From Catenovulum sp. 2E275 (GTDB taxonomy: Bacteria > Pseudomonadota > Gammaproteobacteria > Enterobacterales > Alteromonadaceae), in the NCBI RefSeq assembly GCF_025515275.1, contig NZ_JAOPFU010000007.1, forward strand, positions 1 to 64,000: DNA of 64,000 nt, written 5' to 3'. The position numbers were made by a program, and so were the translations under genes. The notes under the pieces are model-generated. The model was not told the DNA's origin. It searched no databases and worked only from the letters and a program-made list of their open reading frames with translations. Every line of letters begins with the position of its first letter. Position 1 is the first letter of the stretch. Below, in pieces: positions 27,148 to 35,874 of the stretch.

Positions 27148-28968
27148 ATGCAAAATAATGAGTCTACAGTTCTATTTAACGAACTGGGTTTACCTGCACC
27201 AATTTTACAAGCAATCGAAGCGATGGGGTTTACTCAACCAACTCCAATCCAAGCACAATCAATTCCTGCTTTATTAGCGGGTAACGATATTCTTGGTGAA
27301 GCTCAAACTGGTACAGGTAAAACCGCAGCTTTTGGTTTACCTTTATTAGCCAAGCTAGACGCCAGCGTACGTGAACCTCAAATGTTAGTAGTTTGTCCAA
27401 CCCGTGAATTAGCGATTCAGGTTGCTGATGCGTTAACTGAGTTTGCCAGCCAAATTAAAGGTTTAAAAGTTGCTACGGTTTATGGTGGTCAATCTTATAC
27501 GCCTCAAATTCGTGATTTACGTGCAGGCCCTCAGGTTGTCGTTGGTACACCAGGTCGTTTAATGGATCACATTGATAAAGGTCGCTTAAAGTTAGATAAC
27601 TTAAAAGCGTGTGTTTTAGATGAAGCCGATGAAATGTTAAACATGGGCTTTTTAGAAGACATTCAATGGATTTTAGAACACGTACCAAGCGATACTCAAA
27701 TGGCGTTTTTCTCTGCGACTATGCCACCGGCTATTCGTAAGGTGACTCAACAATTCTTAAAATCACCAGTGCATGTAAAAATTGCCGTGGTTAGAGAAGC
27801 CAAAGCCAATATAAGCCAACGTGCATGGCGTGTTAACCGCATTGGTAAAACAGCAGGTTTAGAGCGTTTGGCTGAAACGTTAGATTACGATGCAATGATC
27901 GTATTTGTGCGCACCCGTAACGATACTTTAATTTTAGCAGAGCACTTATTAAGCAAAGGTTTCCCTGCTGCTGCATTAAATGGTGACATGAATCAAAGCG
28001 ACCGTGAACGTATTGTTGACCAGTTAAAAAATGGCAAAGTATCTATTTTAATTGCAACTGACGTTGTAGCCCGTGGTTTAGATGTACCAAGAATCAGCCA
28101 TGTAATTAACTACGATTTACCAACTGATGCAGAATCTTATGTTCACCGAATTGGTCGTACAGGTCGTGCTGGTCGTAGTGGTGAAGCCATTTTATTTGCA
28201 AATAGCCGCGAAATGCGCAGCTTATTCCGTTTAGAGCGTGCAACTGAAGGCAAAATTGAAACATTTGAAATGCCAGATGCAAAACAATTGGGTCAAGTAC
28301 GTATGGAACGTATGCAAACTCAATTAAAAGCAACATTCGAGAATCAGGATCTAGCTAAGTTCCGTGACGTAGTTGCCAGCTTTACAGCTGATAATGAATG
28401 GAGCGCAGAAGATTTAGCAGTTGCCTTATTATTCCAACAGCAATTAAAACAACCTTTATTCCCACAAGCCGATCCGGTTGATAATGGCCGTGACCGTAGA
28501 GACCGTGGCGATCGCCAAAATACCCGCGGTCGCGGTGATCGGTTTGAGCGTGGAGATCGTGGTGCTCGCCGTGGTGATCGCAACGAAAGAGGCGGTGATA
28601 GAGGTTCAAGAGCAGATCGTGGTCAACGCAGAAACCCAGGTGATTTTGATACTTTCCGTTTTGAAGTTGGACGTGAGCACGGTGTTGGCCCAGGCGATAT
28701 CGTTGGTGCGGTAGCAAACGAAATTAACATCGACAGCAGCAATATTGGTCACATTAAATTATTTGATCAACACGCTTATGTTGATTTACCAAAAGGCATG
28801 CCAAAACCGGTGTTCCAAAAACTTCAGCAAGTTGCTATTCGTGGCCGTAAAACATCGCCATCAATCGCATCTGAAAAAGAAGTAGCAATGGCAGCTAATT
28901 CAGAGCGCAGAGCGCCTCGCGGTGAGCGTGGTTCACAAGCGCGTCGTGAGCGTCGTCCATTTAACTAA
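27148..28968 (+). CDS. deaD: ATP-dependent RNA helicase DeaD (CsdA)
   Basis: 606 residues, cold-shock DEAD-box helicase for ribosome assembly and mRNA turnover. Core motifs: [75 protein letters not shown] and [13 protein letters not shown]. After the core come a dimerisation-like region and an Arg/Gly/Asp-rich stretch (about 440-500, many DRGDR repeats), then the DbpA-type RNA-binding fold (GPGDIVGAVANEINIDSS) and a basic tail. Long Arg-rich region typical of DeaD. The transcript begins far upstream. A perfect terminator follows. Confidence 0.96.
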   Translation: MQNNESTVLFNELGLPAPILQAIEAMGFTQPTPIQAQSIPALLAGNDILGEAQTGTGKTAAFGLPLLAKLDASVREPQMLVVCPTRELAIQVADALTEFASQIKGLKVATVYGGQSYTPQIRDLRAGPQVVVGTPGRLMDHIDKGRLKLDNLKACVLDEADEMLNMGFLEDIQWILEHVPSDTQMAFFSATMPPAIRKVTQQFLKSPVHVKIAVVREAKANISQRAWRVNRIGKTAGLERLAETLDYDAMIVFVRTRNDTLILAEHLLSKGFPAAALNGDMNQSDRERIVDQLKNGKVSILIATDVVARGLDVPRISHVINYDLPTDAESYVHRIGRTGRAGRSGEAILFANSREMRSLFRLERATEGKIETFEMPDAKQLGQVRMERMQTQLKATFENQDLAKFRDVVASFTADNEWSAEDLAVALLFQQQLKQPLFPQADPVDNGRDRRDRGDRQNTRGRGDRFERGDRGARRGDRNERGGDRGSRADRGQRRNPGDFDTFRFEVGREHGVGPGDIVGAVANEINIDSSNIGHIKLFDQHAYVDLPKGMPKPVFQKLQQVAIRGRKTSPSIASEKEVAMAANSERRAPRGERGSQARRERRPFN

Positions 28969-29011
28969 ATATCAATTTAGTTAATATCAGACTTAGCTGA
29001 TACTCAATATT

Positions 29012-29041
29012 AAAAAAGGCTTTCAATTGAAAGCCTTTTTT
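29012..29041. terminator. Bidirectional terminator after deaD
   Basis: AAAAAAGGCTTTC AATT GAAAGCCTTTTTT: perfect inverted repeat with runs of A and T on both sides, placed about 45 bases after the deaD stop and before the convergent ybaK gene. Confidence 0.9.
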
Positions 29042-29160
29042 ATATCAAAAATCATTTATTTCTCTATAACAAAGAAATAGTAGAAACGAATTTAAAGCGA
29101 AATCTCTAACACTTGTAATTCATTTTGATCATACATTTTTAAATTAAGACAGAAAAAGAG

Positions 29161-29628
29161 TTATGATGTAATTTCGGAGAAATGAGCAAAAGTAAGTTTC
29201 AATAAATCCTGTGGGGTGAGTTCAATTTCTAGGCCTCGTTTGCCACCACTCACAAACATGGTTTCAAGCTTTTGAGCTGACTGGCAAATAAACGTTTTAA
29301 GTCGCTTTTTTTGTCCCAGCGGGCTAACGCCCCCTAACAAATAACCGGTTGTGCGCTCAACATCAGTAGGGTTAGCCATGACTGCTTTTTTACTTCCGGC
29401 CGCTTTGGCAAGTAGCTTTAAATTTAATTGCTGATTTACCGGTAAAATTGCTACAACTAAGTCTTTAGTATCTAACTGAGCCAATAAGGTTTTAAATACA
29501 TAAGCGGGTGCTACCGCCAGTTTTTCGGCCGCCTCTAAACCATAAGAGGCGCTGGCAGGATCATGCTCATATTGATGCAGATTAAATTTAATTTTTTGTT
29601 TTTGGGCAAGTTTGACTGCGGGGGTCAT
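29161..29628 (-). CDS. ybaK: Cys-tRNA(Pro)/Cys-tRNA(Cys) deacylase YbaK
   Basis: 155 residues, YbaK/EbsC subfamily of the INS-like trans-editing domain. It hydrolyses Cys mischarged on tRNA-Pro. The family marks are the ASASYGLEAAEKL region, FKTLLAQLDTKDLVVAILPV, the lysine-rich KLLAKAAGSKKAVMA stretch, and TTGYLLGGVSPLGQKKRLKT, the usual GG-SP-G motif. It is the last gene of a minus-strand series; its start lies 12 bases after the stop of the small unassigned gene. Confidence 0.93.
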   Translation of the reverse strand: MTPAVKLAQKQKIKFNLHQYEHDPASASYGLEAAEKLAVAPAYVFKTLLAQLDTKDLVVAILPVNQQLNLKLLAKAAGSKKAVMANPTDVERTTGYLLGGVSPLGQKKRLKTFICQSAQKLETMFVSGGKRGLEIELTPQDLLKLTFAHFSEITS

Positions 29629-29640
29629 AGCTGCAAATAT

Positions 29641-29973
29641 CTACTCTAAAACCTGACCGGCATGATGAGTTAATTCCTGCATTACCCGCTTTTTAATTTC
29701 AAGCTGTTCAGTGGCCGCAATGCCATAACGTTCAGCTAATAATTGATAATCATCGCCAGATAAAGACACAGTTAATCTTGGCCGTTTAGGCCGTTTAGTG
29801 ACTGGCAACTCAAGTATTTTTCGGATTTGATCAGATGGGCCTAAACCTGCATCTAACGCTTCTTTTCTGATCACATATTGTAGTTTTTCGTCCATATCAA
29901 AAGCAACCTGAACCGCTTTGATTGCTTTGTTACTACTTGCCCATTTTTGTTTATCGTTTTTAGGGGTTGTCAC
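29641..29973 (-). CDS. Small conserved-looking protein downstream of yjfK
   Basis: 110 residues, highly charged, no signal peptide or membrane segment. The segment DEKLQYVIRKEALDAGLGPSD looks like a helix-turn-helix or ribbon-helix-helix type fold, followed by KRPKRPRLTVSLSGDDYQLL, but I do not recognise a family. It overlaps the yjfK stop by 14 bases, so it is translated with it. Position in a yjf cluster suggests a DNA-binding or adaptor role for that system. That is inference only. Confidence 0.55.
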   Translation of the reverse strand: MTTPKNDKQKWASSNKAIKAVQVAFDMDEKLQYVIRKEALDAGLGPSDQIRKILELPVTKRPKRPRLTVSLSGDDYQLLAERYGIAATEQLEIKKRVMQELTHHAGQVLE

Positions 29974-30619
29974 TCGCCTCTCCTGGGTAAATCTCTACAA
30001 TTTCAGATATTGGCAAATGAATCGTTAATAACACATCGGTATCGCCATCCTGCCAAACTTCAACTTCTACAGAAAATGACTCATCACTGCTGGTTAAACA
30101 AAAATAATCCAAAGCTTCGCTACCATCCTCTTCTTCCAGAGGGGGTTTACCCGGCCTAAAGTCCTGCTTATAAAAATAACCACGTTCAGCAAATTTACGT
30201 TGAAAATAAACTGGAGAAACCCAGTTCGCAAAATCGTGCTGCTCGTTTTGCAGTGCCAGTTCTGTATTGGTTGTTTCGTCAAAAATATCTGAAAATTGCT
30301 CTAAGTCAAATAAAGCTGAAACTTGATCGTGATTAATTTTAATTGAAACATTTAACCACTCTTCATCGTCTTGCAACACAGCTAAATATACCTGAGTATT
30401 ACTTTGCCCAAGCAATACAAATTCAGTATAGCCAGTATGTTCAAACTGATAAGTATGTGTTTTTTCTACCCGAAAGCTTTGTTTCCGTAATAACTCTGGC
30501 AGGGCAAAAGAATCAGAAAAACCTATCACATCACCTACTTTCAATGCTTTGGGATGCGATACCTGCCTGCTTTCGGTTTGTGTATCTTTATTGGAGAACC
30601 AGCGACTAAACAAGCCCAT
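29960..30619 (-). CDS. yjfK: YjfK-like protein (DUF2491)
   Basis: 219 residues, exactly the length of E. coli YjfK. Soluble, acidic, with no signal. Diagnostic-looking stretches are HPKALKVGDVIGFSDSFALP, ALDYFCLTSSDESFSVEVEV and DTDVLLTIHLPISEIVEIYP. Function unknown; the family travels with a PspA homologue (YjfJ), YjfI and DUF350 proteins. Here it follows the PspA-like gene on the same strand after about 210 bases. Assignment rests on order, length and motifs. Confidence 0.8.
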   Translation of the reverse strand: MGLFSRWFSNKDTQTESRQVSHPKALKVGDVIGFSDSFALPELLRKQSFRVEKTHTYQFEHTGYTEFVLLGQSNTQVYLAVLQDDEEWLNVSIKINHDQVSALFDLEQFSDIFDETTNTELALQNEQHDFANWVSPVYFQRKFAERGYFYKQDFRPGKPPLEEEDGSEALDYFCLTSSDESFSVEVEVWQDGDTDVLLTIHLPISEIVEIYPGEASDNP

Positions 30620-30674
30620 TTTTATTCCTAATTAAAGCAAACGCTATAAATTATTAAAGTATACCCTATGTCAT

Positions 30675-30788
30675 TCAAGATGCGAGAGAAGCTTGCTTTA
30701 AAAGCTTAGCTTTACAAAACATTTGGGCTTTTCTGAATTCATCCAGAAAAGCCCAATACAGTTCATCATTCGCAATATGCTGTACCAT
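30675..30788 (-). CDS. Possible 37-residue ORF containing an inverted repeat
   Basis: ATG at 30788 to TGA at 30675, with plausible composition (DELYWAFLDEFRKAQMF). The codons overlap a perfect 13-base inverted repeat, TTGGGCTTTTCTG (30723-30735) and CAGAAAAGCCCAA (30744-30756). No ribosome-binding site. It may be a short protein, or the repeat may be an mRNA processing hairpin between the pspA-like and yjfK genes. Confidence 0.25.
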   Translation of the reverse strand: MVQHIANDELYWAFLDEFRKAQMFCKAKLLKQASLAS

Positions 30789-30829
30789 TGGATTTTTACG
30801 ATAAGTTAAATCAATGTACAGTCGTGATT

Positions 30830-31522
30830 TTATTGCTGCTGTTTCGCTTTAATTCTGTCTAATACAGAATTAGCCGATGAAGCTTGATCACCAATCCCAG
30901 CCGCTTTTAATTTAGCTTCTAACGAAGCATCGCCAGATTCAGCTTCTAACTGCTCAGATGCTTTTAATCTGTCATCAAAATTTTGCTGTTTAGCTTTAAT
31001 GCGCTCTAACGACTCTTTCGCATTTAATAACTTACTATTACCAGAAACAAAGTTATCGGTAATAGCAGCCGTTGCTTTGTGCACGCTGTCAGTTGTTTTA
31101 ACCACACTTAACTGGCGTTTGTAATCAGCAACCTGACGCTCAGACTTTTTAATTAACTCTTTTAAACGAGCAACACTCGCGGTAAAGTTTTCAAGTGCAC
31201 TTTGCTGAGCGCTTAACTCAGTTTCTAAACTCGCTACTTTTTCCGCTACTTCTAATGCTAATGCTTCATCACCTTTATTTAAAGCTTGTGCAGCATAACC
31301 TTCGTTTGTGCTGATTTCACGCTGAATACGTTCAACTTCACGTCCGGCTTGCATTTGCTTCGCCATCACATCGGTTAAATCGCGTTTCGCTTTGGTTAAA
31401 TGATTTTCCGCATCTCGTATTTCTTGTTCAAAAATACGAGTTGAGTTTGCATCAACAATGGCTTCACCAGCTTCGGTTACACCACCGCGGATCGCTGTGA
31501 TAATTTTTTTAAAAATACTCAT
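30830..31522 (-). CDS. yjfJ: PspA/IM30-family protein (YjfJ-like)
   Basis: 230 residues, almost entirely coiled coil (ENHLTKAKRDLTDVMAKQMQ then LEVAEKVASLETELSAQQSA). Start MSIFKKIITAIRGGVTEAGE gives the amphipathic N-terminal helix of PspA/IM30 proteins, which form membrane-repair rings. In this gene context it matches YjfJ of the E. coli yjfIJK cluster rather than the PspF-controlled PspA: no sigma54 regulator is near, and the next gene upstream is the YjfI homologue with an 18-base gap. Probably binds damaged inner membrane. Confidence 0.88.
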   Translation of the reverse strand: MSIFKKIITAIRGGVTEAGEAIVDANSTRIFEQEIRDAENHLTKAKRDLTDVMAKQMQAGREVERIQREISTNEGYAAQALNKGDEALALEVAEKVASLETELSAQQSALENFTASVARLKELIKKSERQVADYKRQLSVVKTTDSVHKATAAITDNFVSGNSKLLNAKESLERIKAKQQNFDDRLKASEQLEAESGDASLEAKLKAAGIGDQASSANSVLDRIKAKQQQ

Positions 31523-31540
31523 GGTTTAATACTCCGCCGG

Positions 31541-31954
31541 TTAAACTAAAAATTCACTAAAGTCGTCAATCACATCAATCGCATTGTCGCTTAAAACTGC
31601 CAACTCATGCTCAATTTCAGCTAAGCTGGAAGTAATCGCCAAAGCGCCAAAAACGGCATATTTATCATCAATTTTTGCAAATGAAGACAAAGGCATTGGC
31701 ATATTCATTTCTAACATGGTTTCCATCATTGCCAGACGTTTGTCTGTTACAATTTCAGATTCGTCCCATAAATAAGTAATACATAAAATTTGATCATCAG
31801 TAACCGATACAAAAATGGGCAATTCTTCGCGTCCGATAATACTGATTTGCAGTACGTCAACTTCACCCGCAATTGGCTGGCAATCAAAGCTGTGACCAGT
31901 GACAGAGCCATCGCCCAAATCATTTAGATACTGCGCTATCTTATGAATATTCAT
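31541..31954 (-). CDS. yjfI: YjfI-like protein (DUF2170)
   Basis: 137 residues, acidic cytoplasmic protein of the DUF2170 family. Diagnostic stretches are DGSVTGHSFDCQPIAGEVDV, ELPIFVSVTDDQILCITYLW and MLEMNMPMPLSSFAKIDDKY. Unknown function; partner of YjfJ in E. coli. First gene of the yjfI-yjfJ unit, directly downstream of the twin palindrome (32032-32079), which overlaps its -35 box. Confidence 0.85.
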   Translation of the reverse strand: MNIHKIAQYLNDLGDGSVTGHSFDCQPIAGEVDVLQISIIGREELPIFVSVTDDQILCITYLWDESEIVTDKRLAMMETMLEMNMPMPLSSFAKIDDKYAVFGALAITSSLAEIEHELAVLSDNAIDVIDDFSEFLV

Positions 31955-32031
31955 TTTTTTCCTCTGTTAGTCTGTATTAAATTACCTAAACTCTGAATCA
32001 TAGTAACTTGCAAAGTTCCGGCAAATAACAA

Positions 32032-32079
32032 GACATAAAATGTCTACGCTCTAACTTTAGCCAAAAGACATAATATGTC
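32032..32079 (-). promoter_or_regulatory. Twin palindromic operator and promoter of the yjfI-yjfJ unit
   Basis: Two 13-base sites: GACATAAAATGTC (32032-32044) and GACATAATATGTC (32067-32079); the latter is a perfect palindrome, the former differs at one inner position. Their centres are 35 bases apart. On the minus strand the second site overlaps TTGACA, the best -35 box, with a weak TAAAGT 16 bases on. The arrangement fits repression by a dimeric regulator that binds both sites. No regulator gene is next to it. Confidence 0.55.
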
Positions 32080-32104
32080 AACCTTTAATTTGTTTAATTT
32101 TGAA

Positions 32105-33829
32105 TCAGTTTGATTCTGTTTTCCCCGATGTAATTCTGCCGCGTTCGGTTTGCCACGCATTAAAATGATATTCAAACAAAACTTGCGATCCTAACTGGTT
32201 CACTTTAATTGTTTGATAGTCATCATAAAAATGAGCCGGAAACTCAAAACTAGCTTGAATAATGTTAGCGGTTATCCAGTTCATTCCCTGTGGTAATGTA
32301 GAGTTTTGTTGCAGCCTTTGCCTTGCTGATAAACCTTGCTTCACCCCAATAGTCCAACCCCATTCGCCAAAACTCGGCACATTTTGATGATATTGCTCAA
32401 CCGAGCTAAATCCAGCCTGCTTGAGTGTTTTACCAATAGCAATAAACGCCTTTCTGGCATGATAAGGTGAGGTTGACTGAATAACCAAAGCACCGTCAGC
32501 ATTTAATAGCTGATTCAGCCTTAAATAAAAGTAATTAGTATAGAGTTTATTTAAATCAGGGTGATTTGGATCGGGCAAATCGACAATAATCACATCATAA
32601 TTTTTGCCATCTGCCAGTAATTTATCAACCGCATTAAATGCATCATCTATTTTAATATCTACTGTCGGGTTTAAAAAAGCAGAGCCGGTTATGTTTTCAA
32701 TGCGTTTAGCAAGCCTTGGTTTTAAATGCGCCTGCGGATGAGTAAATAGATCAACAACCTGATCATCTAAATCAATCAGTTCAATCGAATCAGGCTGCCA
32801 CTTTAATATTTCACGAACCGCTAAGCTGTCACCGCCGCCAATCACCAAAATATGCTTTTGTCTGGCAGCAGCAGCCATGGCCGGATGAACCAGCATTTCG
32901 TGATAAATATGCTCATCTGCCGACGAAAATTGCAAACGCCCATTTAAAAATAAATTCACCACTGACGGAATTTCAGCACCTAAATAGCGCTCGGTTAACA
33001 CCACTTGCTGAAACTGAGTTTGGGTTTGATAAACTGCTTTATCCAGATACAGCATATCGGTAAAGTTTTGCATCCAGCGATCACCAGATTTAGCCAGCAT
33101 TAAAATAATCGCTAATAAAATAAAATGAAAAACCGCCAATACTTTTTTAAAACCAATATGCGGCCAAAATACAATGAGCACAATTAATCCGGCAATCCAG
33201 TTTAAACTGGCTGTTAATACCGCGGCCTGATTAATCTCCAGCGTCATCATCCATAATACCCAAATAGCAGCCCCAACACCGGCACCAATATAATCGGCGC
33301 CATAAATAGTGCCGGCATTATGAGTTAAGTGGCGCTGATATAAATGCTCGCGAACACGGGCAATGAGCGGAATTTCCATGCCGATAAACAAGCCTAAAAT
33401 AGCGGCAAAAATATAAGGGCTATAACGCGAAAATTGATAAATGCCTTGCATAAACCCGCCTCTTGGCAAGGCATCGGCAGGAATACCATAAGTATCGGCT
33501 AATAATTGAGGCAAACTAAAACTAAACCCCACCATAGCCGCAATCATTAATACCGCACTACAACCAATCAACGCGATGATGCTTTCGAGCCAAGCAAATC
33601 CGGTATAGGCATTTTTTATTTTACGGGCAGCAAACGAGCCTAAACCCATAAAAACAATCATTAAACCTATGGTGGTATAAATGGCATGCTCAACCGCACC
33701 TAATACCCGACCAGCATAATGAGACAATAAATATTCGTAAATTAGGCCACACCCGGCAAGTATGGCCATAATAGAAATGATAAGCGCATCCAATAAAAAC
33801 AGGCGCTTATTAGACAGGTTATTTTGCAT
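32105..33829 (-). CDS. Membrane-embedded spermidine-synthase-like aminopropyltransferase
   Basis: 574 residues. The N-terminal half has about seven membrane helices (LIISIMAILAGCGLIYEYLL; AIYTTIGLMIVFMGLGSFAA and so on). The C-terminal half is a class I methyltransferase-like fold of the spermidine synthase family: HILVIGGGDSLAVREILK (usual GGGDG reads GGGDS), a helix with SIELIDLDDQVVDLF, and YDVIIVDLPDPNHPDL. Probably transfers an aminopropyl or related group at or near the membrane. DUF350 and lipoprotein genes lie upstream on the same strand; the yjfI unit is downstream. Polyamine enzymes of this type recur with PspA-like genes. Confidence 0.82.
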   Translation of the reverse strand: MQNNLSNKRLFLLDALIISIMAILAGCGLIYEYLLSHYAGRVLGAVEHAIYTTIGLMIVFMGLGSFAARKIKNAYTGFAWLESIIALIGCSAVLMIAAMVGFSFSLPQLLADTYGIPADALPRGGFMQGIYQFSRYSPYIFAAILGLFIGMEIPLIARVREHLYQRHLTHNAGTIYGADYIGAGVGAAIWVLWMMTLEINQAAVLTASLNWIAGLIVLIVFWPHIGFKKVLAVFHFILLAIILMLAKSGDRWMQNFTDMLYLDKAVYQTQTQFQQVVLTERYLGAEIPSVVNLFLNGRLQFSSADEHIYHEMLVHPAMAAAARQKHILVIGGGDSLAVREILKWQPDSIELIDLDDQVVDLFTHPQAHLKPRLAKRIENITGSAFLNPTVDIKIDDAFNAVDKLLADGKNYDVIIVDLPDPNHPDLNKLYTNYFYLRLNQLLNADGALVIQSTSPYHARKAFIAIGKTLKQAGFSSVEQYHQNVPSFGEWGWTIGVKQGLSARQRLQQNSTLPQGMNWITANIIQASFEFPAHFYDDYQTIKVNQLGSQVLFEYHFNAWQTERGRITSGKTESN

Positions 33830-33855
33830 TATTGGTTTAAATATAAATTAAAATA

Positions 33856-34770
33856 TTACGCCATTAATGCAGTTAAAATTAAGGCGATAGAAACCACAAT
33901 AGCAAACTCCGCTGCTGCCACACCTATATTATCCTGCTTATCAACTTCGGCGCTGGTGTCTATCCCGATTAAAATAATTCTTCTGGCAATTTTGTTTAAT
34001 ACAAAAATTAAAATCGTCATTACCAGCGAAATGCTAAACCAGCCAATTAGGTTAGTCACAATACTGGTTGGCTCGTAAATTAAAAAATAACTTGCCGCTT
34101 TTACCGCAAAAGCCGTTGCCAGCATGTGGCCGGCATGACGAATGGCCACCGCGATTTGACCATTTTGCAAAGCTTCCTGAAACGAGGCATTTTGATTATT
34201 ACGAGCATAATTTTTTTCTCTAATCCGGGTAACCGCAACTAATACAGTTTGCGACACAGCAAAGCCGGTTAATACCGCAACTAAAGTGTAAATATTAATG
34301 CCTTCAACCCATAATAAAACCGAACGAATAATAATAGCCGTCGCAATCACCGCAGCGGCATCTACTATTGCGACCGCCACGTTTTCAGCCAAAATGGCTT
34401 CAACTTTATTAATTCGATTTAATGAGATTTTATCGTGAATATAACGGCCAATTTTAATTAAAATTAACCCCACCAAACCGTATGAAGCAACCCCAACGGC
34501 TTCCGTTAAATAACTATTGGCAGACTCACCCGTTATTGCGCCGGTTAAGACAATCCCCATCGCAATAATGCCACCAGCCATGCTAATACCAAAGGCAAAG
34601 TTATCTTTTTGCGATAGCTCTTCGGTTGAATTTACCTTTGCCCACAAGCCTGACACTAAGCGCATTGCCGACAACAAAACAATCGCAATTGCTAAATCAA
34701 TTGCTAATAAAGTAATCAGCTCAGGTCTGATATAACTAAATACATTTAAACTATTCATTGTTTCATCCAT
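33856..34770 (-). CDS. DUF350 family membrane protein (YjfL-like)
   Basis: 304 residues with eight or so membrane helices arranged as two tandem DUF350-like units (GIIAMGIVLTGAITGESANS; AIRHAGHMLATAFAVKAASY). Larger than E. coli YjfL, which has one unit, so this is the doubled form. The start is the ATG at 34770. It begins 7 bases after the lipoprotein stop and precedes the aminopropyltransferase by 26 bases. Member of the same cluster as YjfI, YjfJ and YjfK. Unknown biochemical function. Confidence 0.8.
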   Translation of the reverse strand: MDETMNSLNVFSYIRPELITLLAIDLAIAIVLLSAMRLVSGLWAKVNSTEELSQKDNFAFGISMAGGIIAMGIVLTGAITGESANSYLTEAVGVASYGLVGLILIKIGRYIHDKISLNRINKVEAILAENVAVAIVDAAAVIATAIIIRSVLLWVEGINIYTLVAVLTGFAVSQTVLVAVTRIREKNYARNNQNASFQEALQNGQIAVAIRHAGHMLATAFAVKAASYFLIYEPTSIVTNLIGWFSISLVMTILIFVLNKIARRIILIGIDTSAEVDKQDNIGVAAAEFAIVVSIALILTALMA

Positions 34771-34777
34771 TTGTTAA

Positions 34778-35764
34778 TTATTTACCGCCAAAACCGCCAC
34801 GGCTAAAACTGCTTGAGCTACTACGAAAACTTGAGCTGCCAAAACTTGAAGACTTTTTAGGGGTAGACCCTAACCCACTGCTTGGTTTTTTCTGATAACT
34901 GCTCTGGAATCTTTTAGTGGCACTTTGTGCTGTTCGACTTGCCGATGAAACACTGGTTGCACCGGTTCGGTTTTTAGCATAAGCGCTAGAAAACTTTTGC
35001 CCTGAGAAAGACTTTTTCGCTTTTTCTTCAACATTATATTGCTTGCGAATTTGATTAGGGGACGAATAACGATAACGGCCATAATCATTATAATAACTAT
35101 AATCGCGTCGCCCTGCCCAGTCGTGATAATTCACCCGGCCATAACTGGTTAGGTTGCTGAATAAAGCATACATGCCGTACCATTCCCAAAACGACATACC
35201 GTTACTACCGGTTGACCATTGCCCATAAGCAGGGTTGCCCACTAACTGGCTGCCAGCGCCAAAATCTTCGGCCTGATTAGCCTGCAAACTGGCCGCGCGG
35301 CTCACCGCATTAACTCTAGGCAATTCACCACCACTTAAATCAGCTAACACATTAAGCGGATCAGATAACGCGTCATTAAATAACTCGGGACTGGCTGCTT
35401 CGTAAATATTTTCAAGCTCCGCCAAGCGCTCCTCTTTAGACTGAAATAACTGCGGCTGTTGTGCAGCGCTTTGATATCTGTCTAACAAACTGGTGTACAA
35501 AGGGCCAGAGGTTGTCGCATCTCGTGCCATTTCATTTACTATGGTTTGCATTTGTGGTTTTTGATTTTGCAAATGCGCTGCATATTGTTTGATTAAATTT
35601 GCATTGCGGATCTGGCCGGATTCAATTCGCTGAGCCAGCTTTTGAATCTGCATTTGCGAAAATTGGATCTGATTTTCTATCTTGGCATCTAAAGGATCAC
35701 TACATCCCCAAATTCCTAATAAGATGAATAAGATCAAAATTTGGCGAATCAGTGTTGCGCCCAT
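34778..35764 (-). CDS. Probable lipoprotein with Ser/Gly/Phe-rich C-terminus
   Basis: 328 residues. The signal-like N-terminus ends in LLGIWGCSD, a lipobox-like Cys at about residue 21 (Trp at -2 is unusual). An N-terminal helical part (about 25-140) is followed by a Tyr-rich middle (GMYALFSNLTSYGRVNYHDW) and a low-complexity Ser/Phe/Gly tail (SSFGSSSFRSSSSSFSRGGF) ending in GGK. The tail resembles the glycine/serine tails of proteins in yjf-type clusters, but I do not assign a family. First gene of the run DUF350-aminopropyltransferase; it faces glnE. Confidence 0.65.
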   Translation of the reverse strand: MGATLIRQILILFILLGIWGCSDPLDAKIENQIQFSQMQIQKLAQRIESGQIRNANLIKQYAAHLQNQKPQMQTIVNEMARDATTSGPLYTSLLDRYQSAAQQPQLFQSKEERLAELENIYEAASPELFNDALSDPLNVLADLSGGELPRVNAVSRAASLQANQAEDFGAGSQLVGNPAYGQWSTGSNGMSFWEWYGMYALFSNLTSYGRVNYHDWAGRRDYSYYNDYGRYRYSSPNQIRKQYNVEEKAKKSFSGQKFSSAYAKNRTGATSVSSASRTAQSATKRFQSSYQKKPSSGLGSTPKKSSSFGSSSFRSSSSSFSRGGFGGK

Positions 35765-35811
35765 ACTATCCCCTGTTTTTTTATTGAGATAATGTTATTT
35801 TTTACGTACTG

Positions 35812-35830
35812 TACAGAGCCAAACTCTGTA
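35812..35830. promoter_or_regulatory. Inverted repeat between the lipoprotein gene and glnE
   Basis: TACAGAG (35812-35818) and CTCTGTA (35824-35830) pair perfectly around a 5-base centre in the 110-base divergent region. A possible operator for one or both directions. Confidence 0.3.
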
Positions 35831-35874
35831 GTCAATAATCAATCACAAGCAATAACAATTAAAGGTACAAGCCT

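Noticed and set aside
28106-28717. Several open frames on both strands inside deaD
   Set aside because: They are shadows of the Arg/Asp/Gly-rich coding region; codon pattern and motifs belong to deaD.
30723-30756. Perfect 13-base inverted repeat as a rho-independent terminator
   Set aside because: No T-run on either strand and it lies inside a likely operon.
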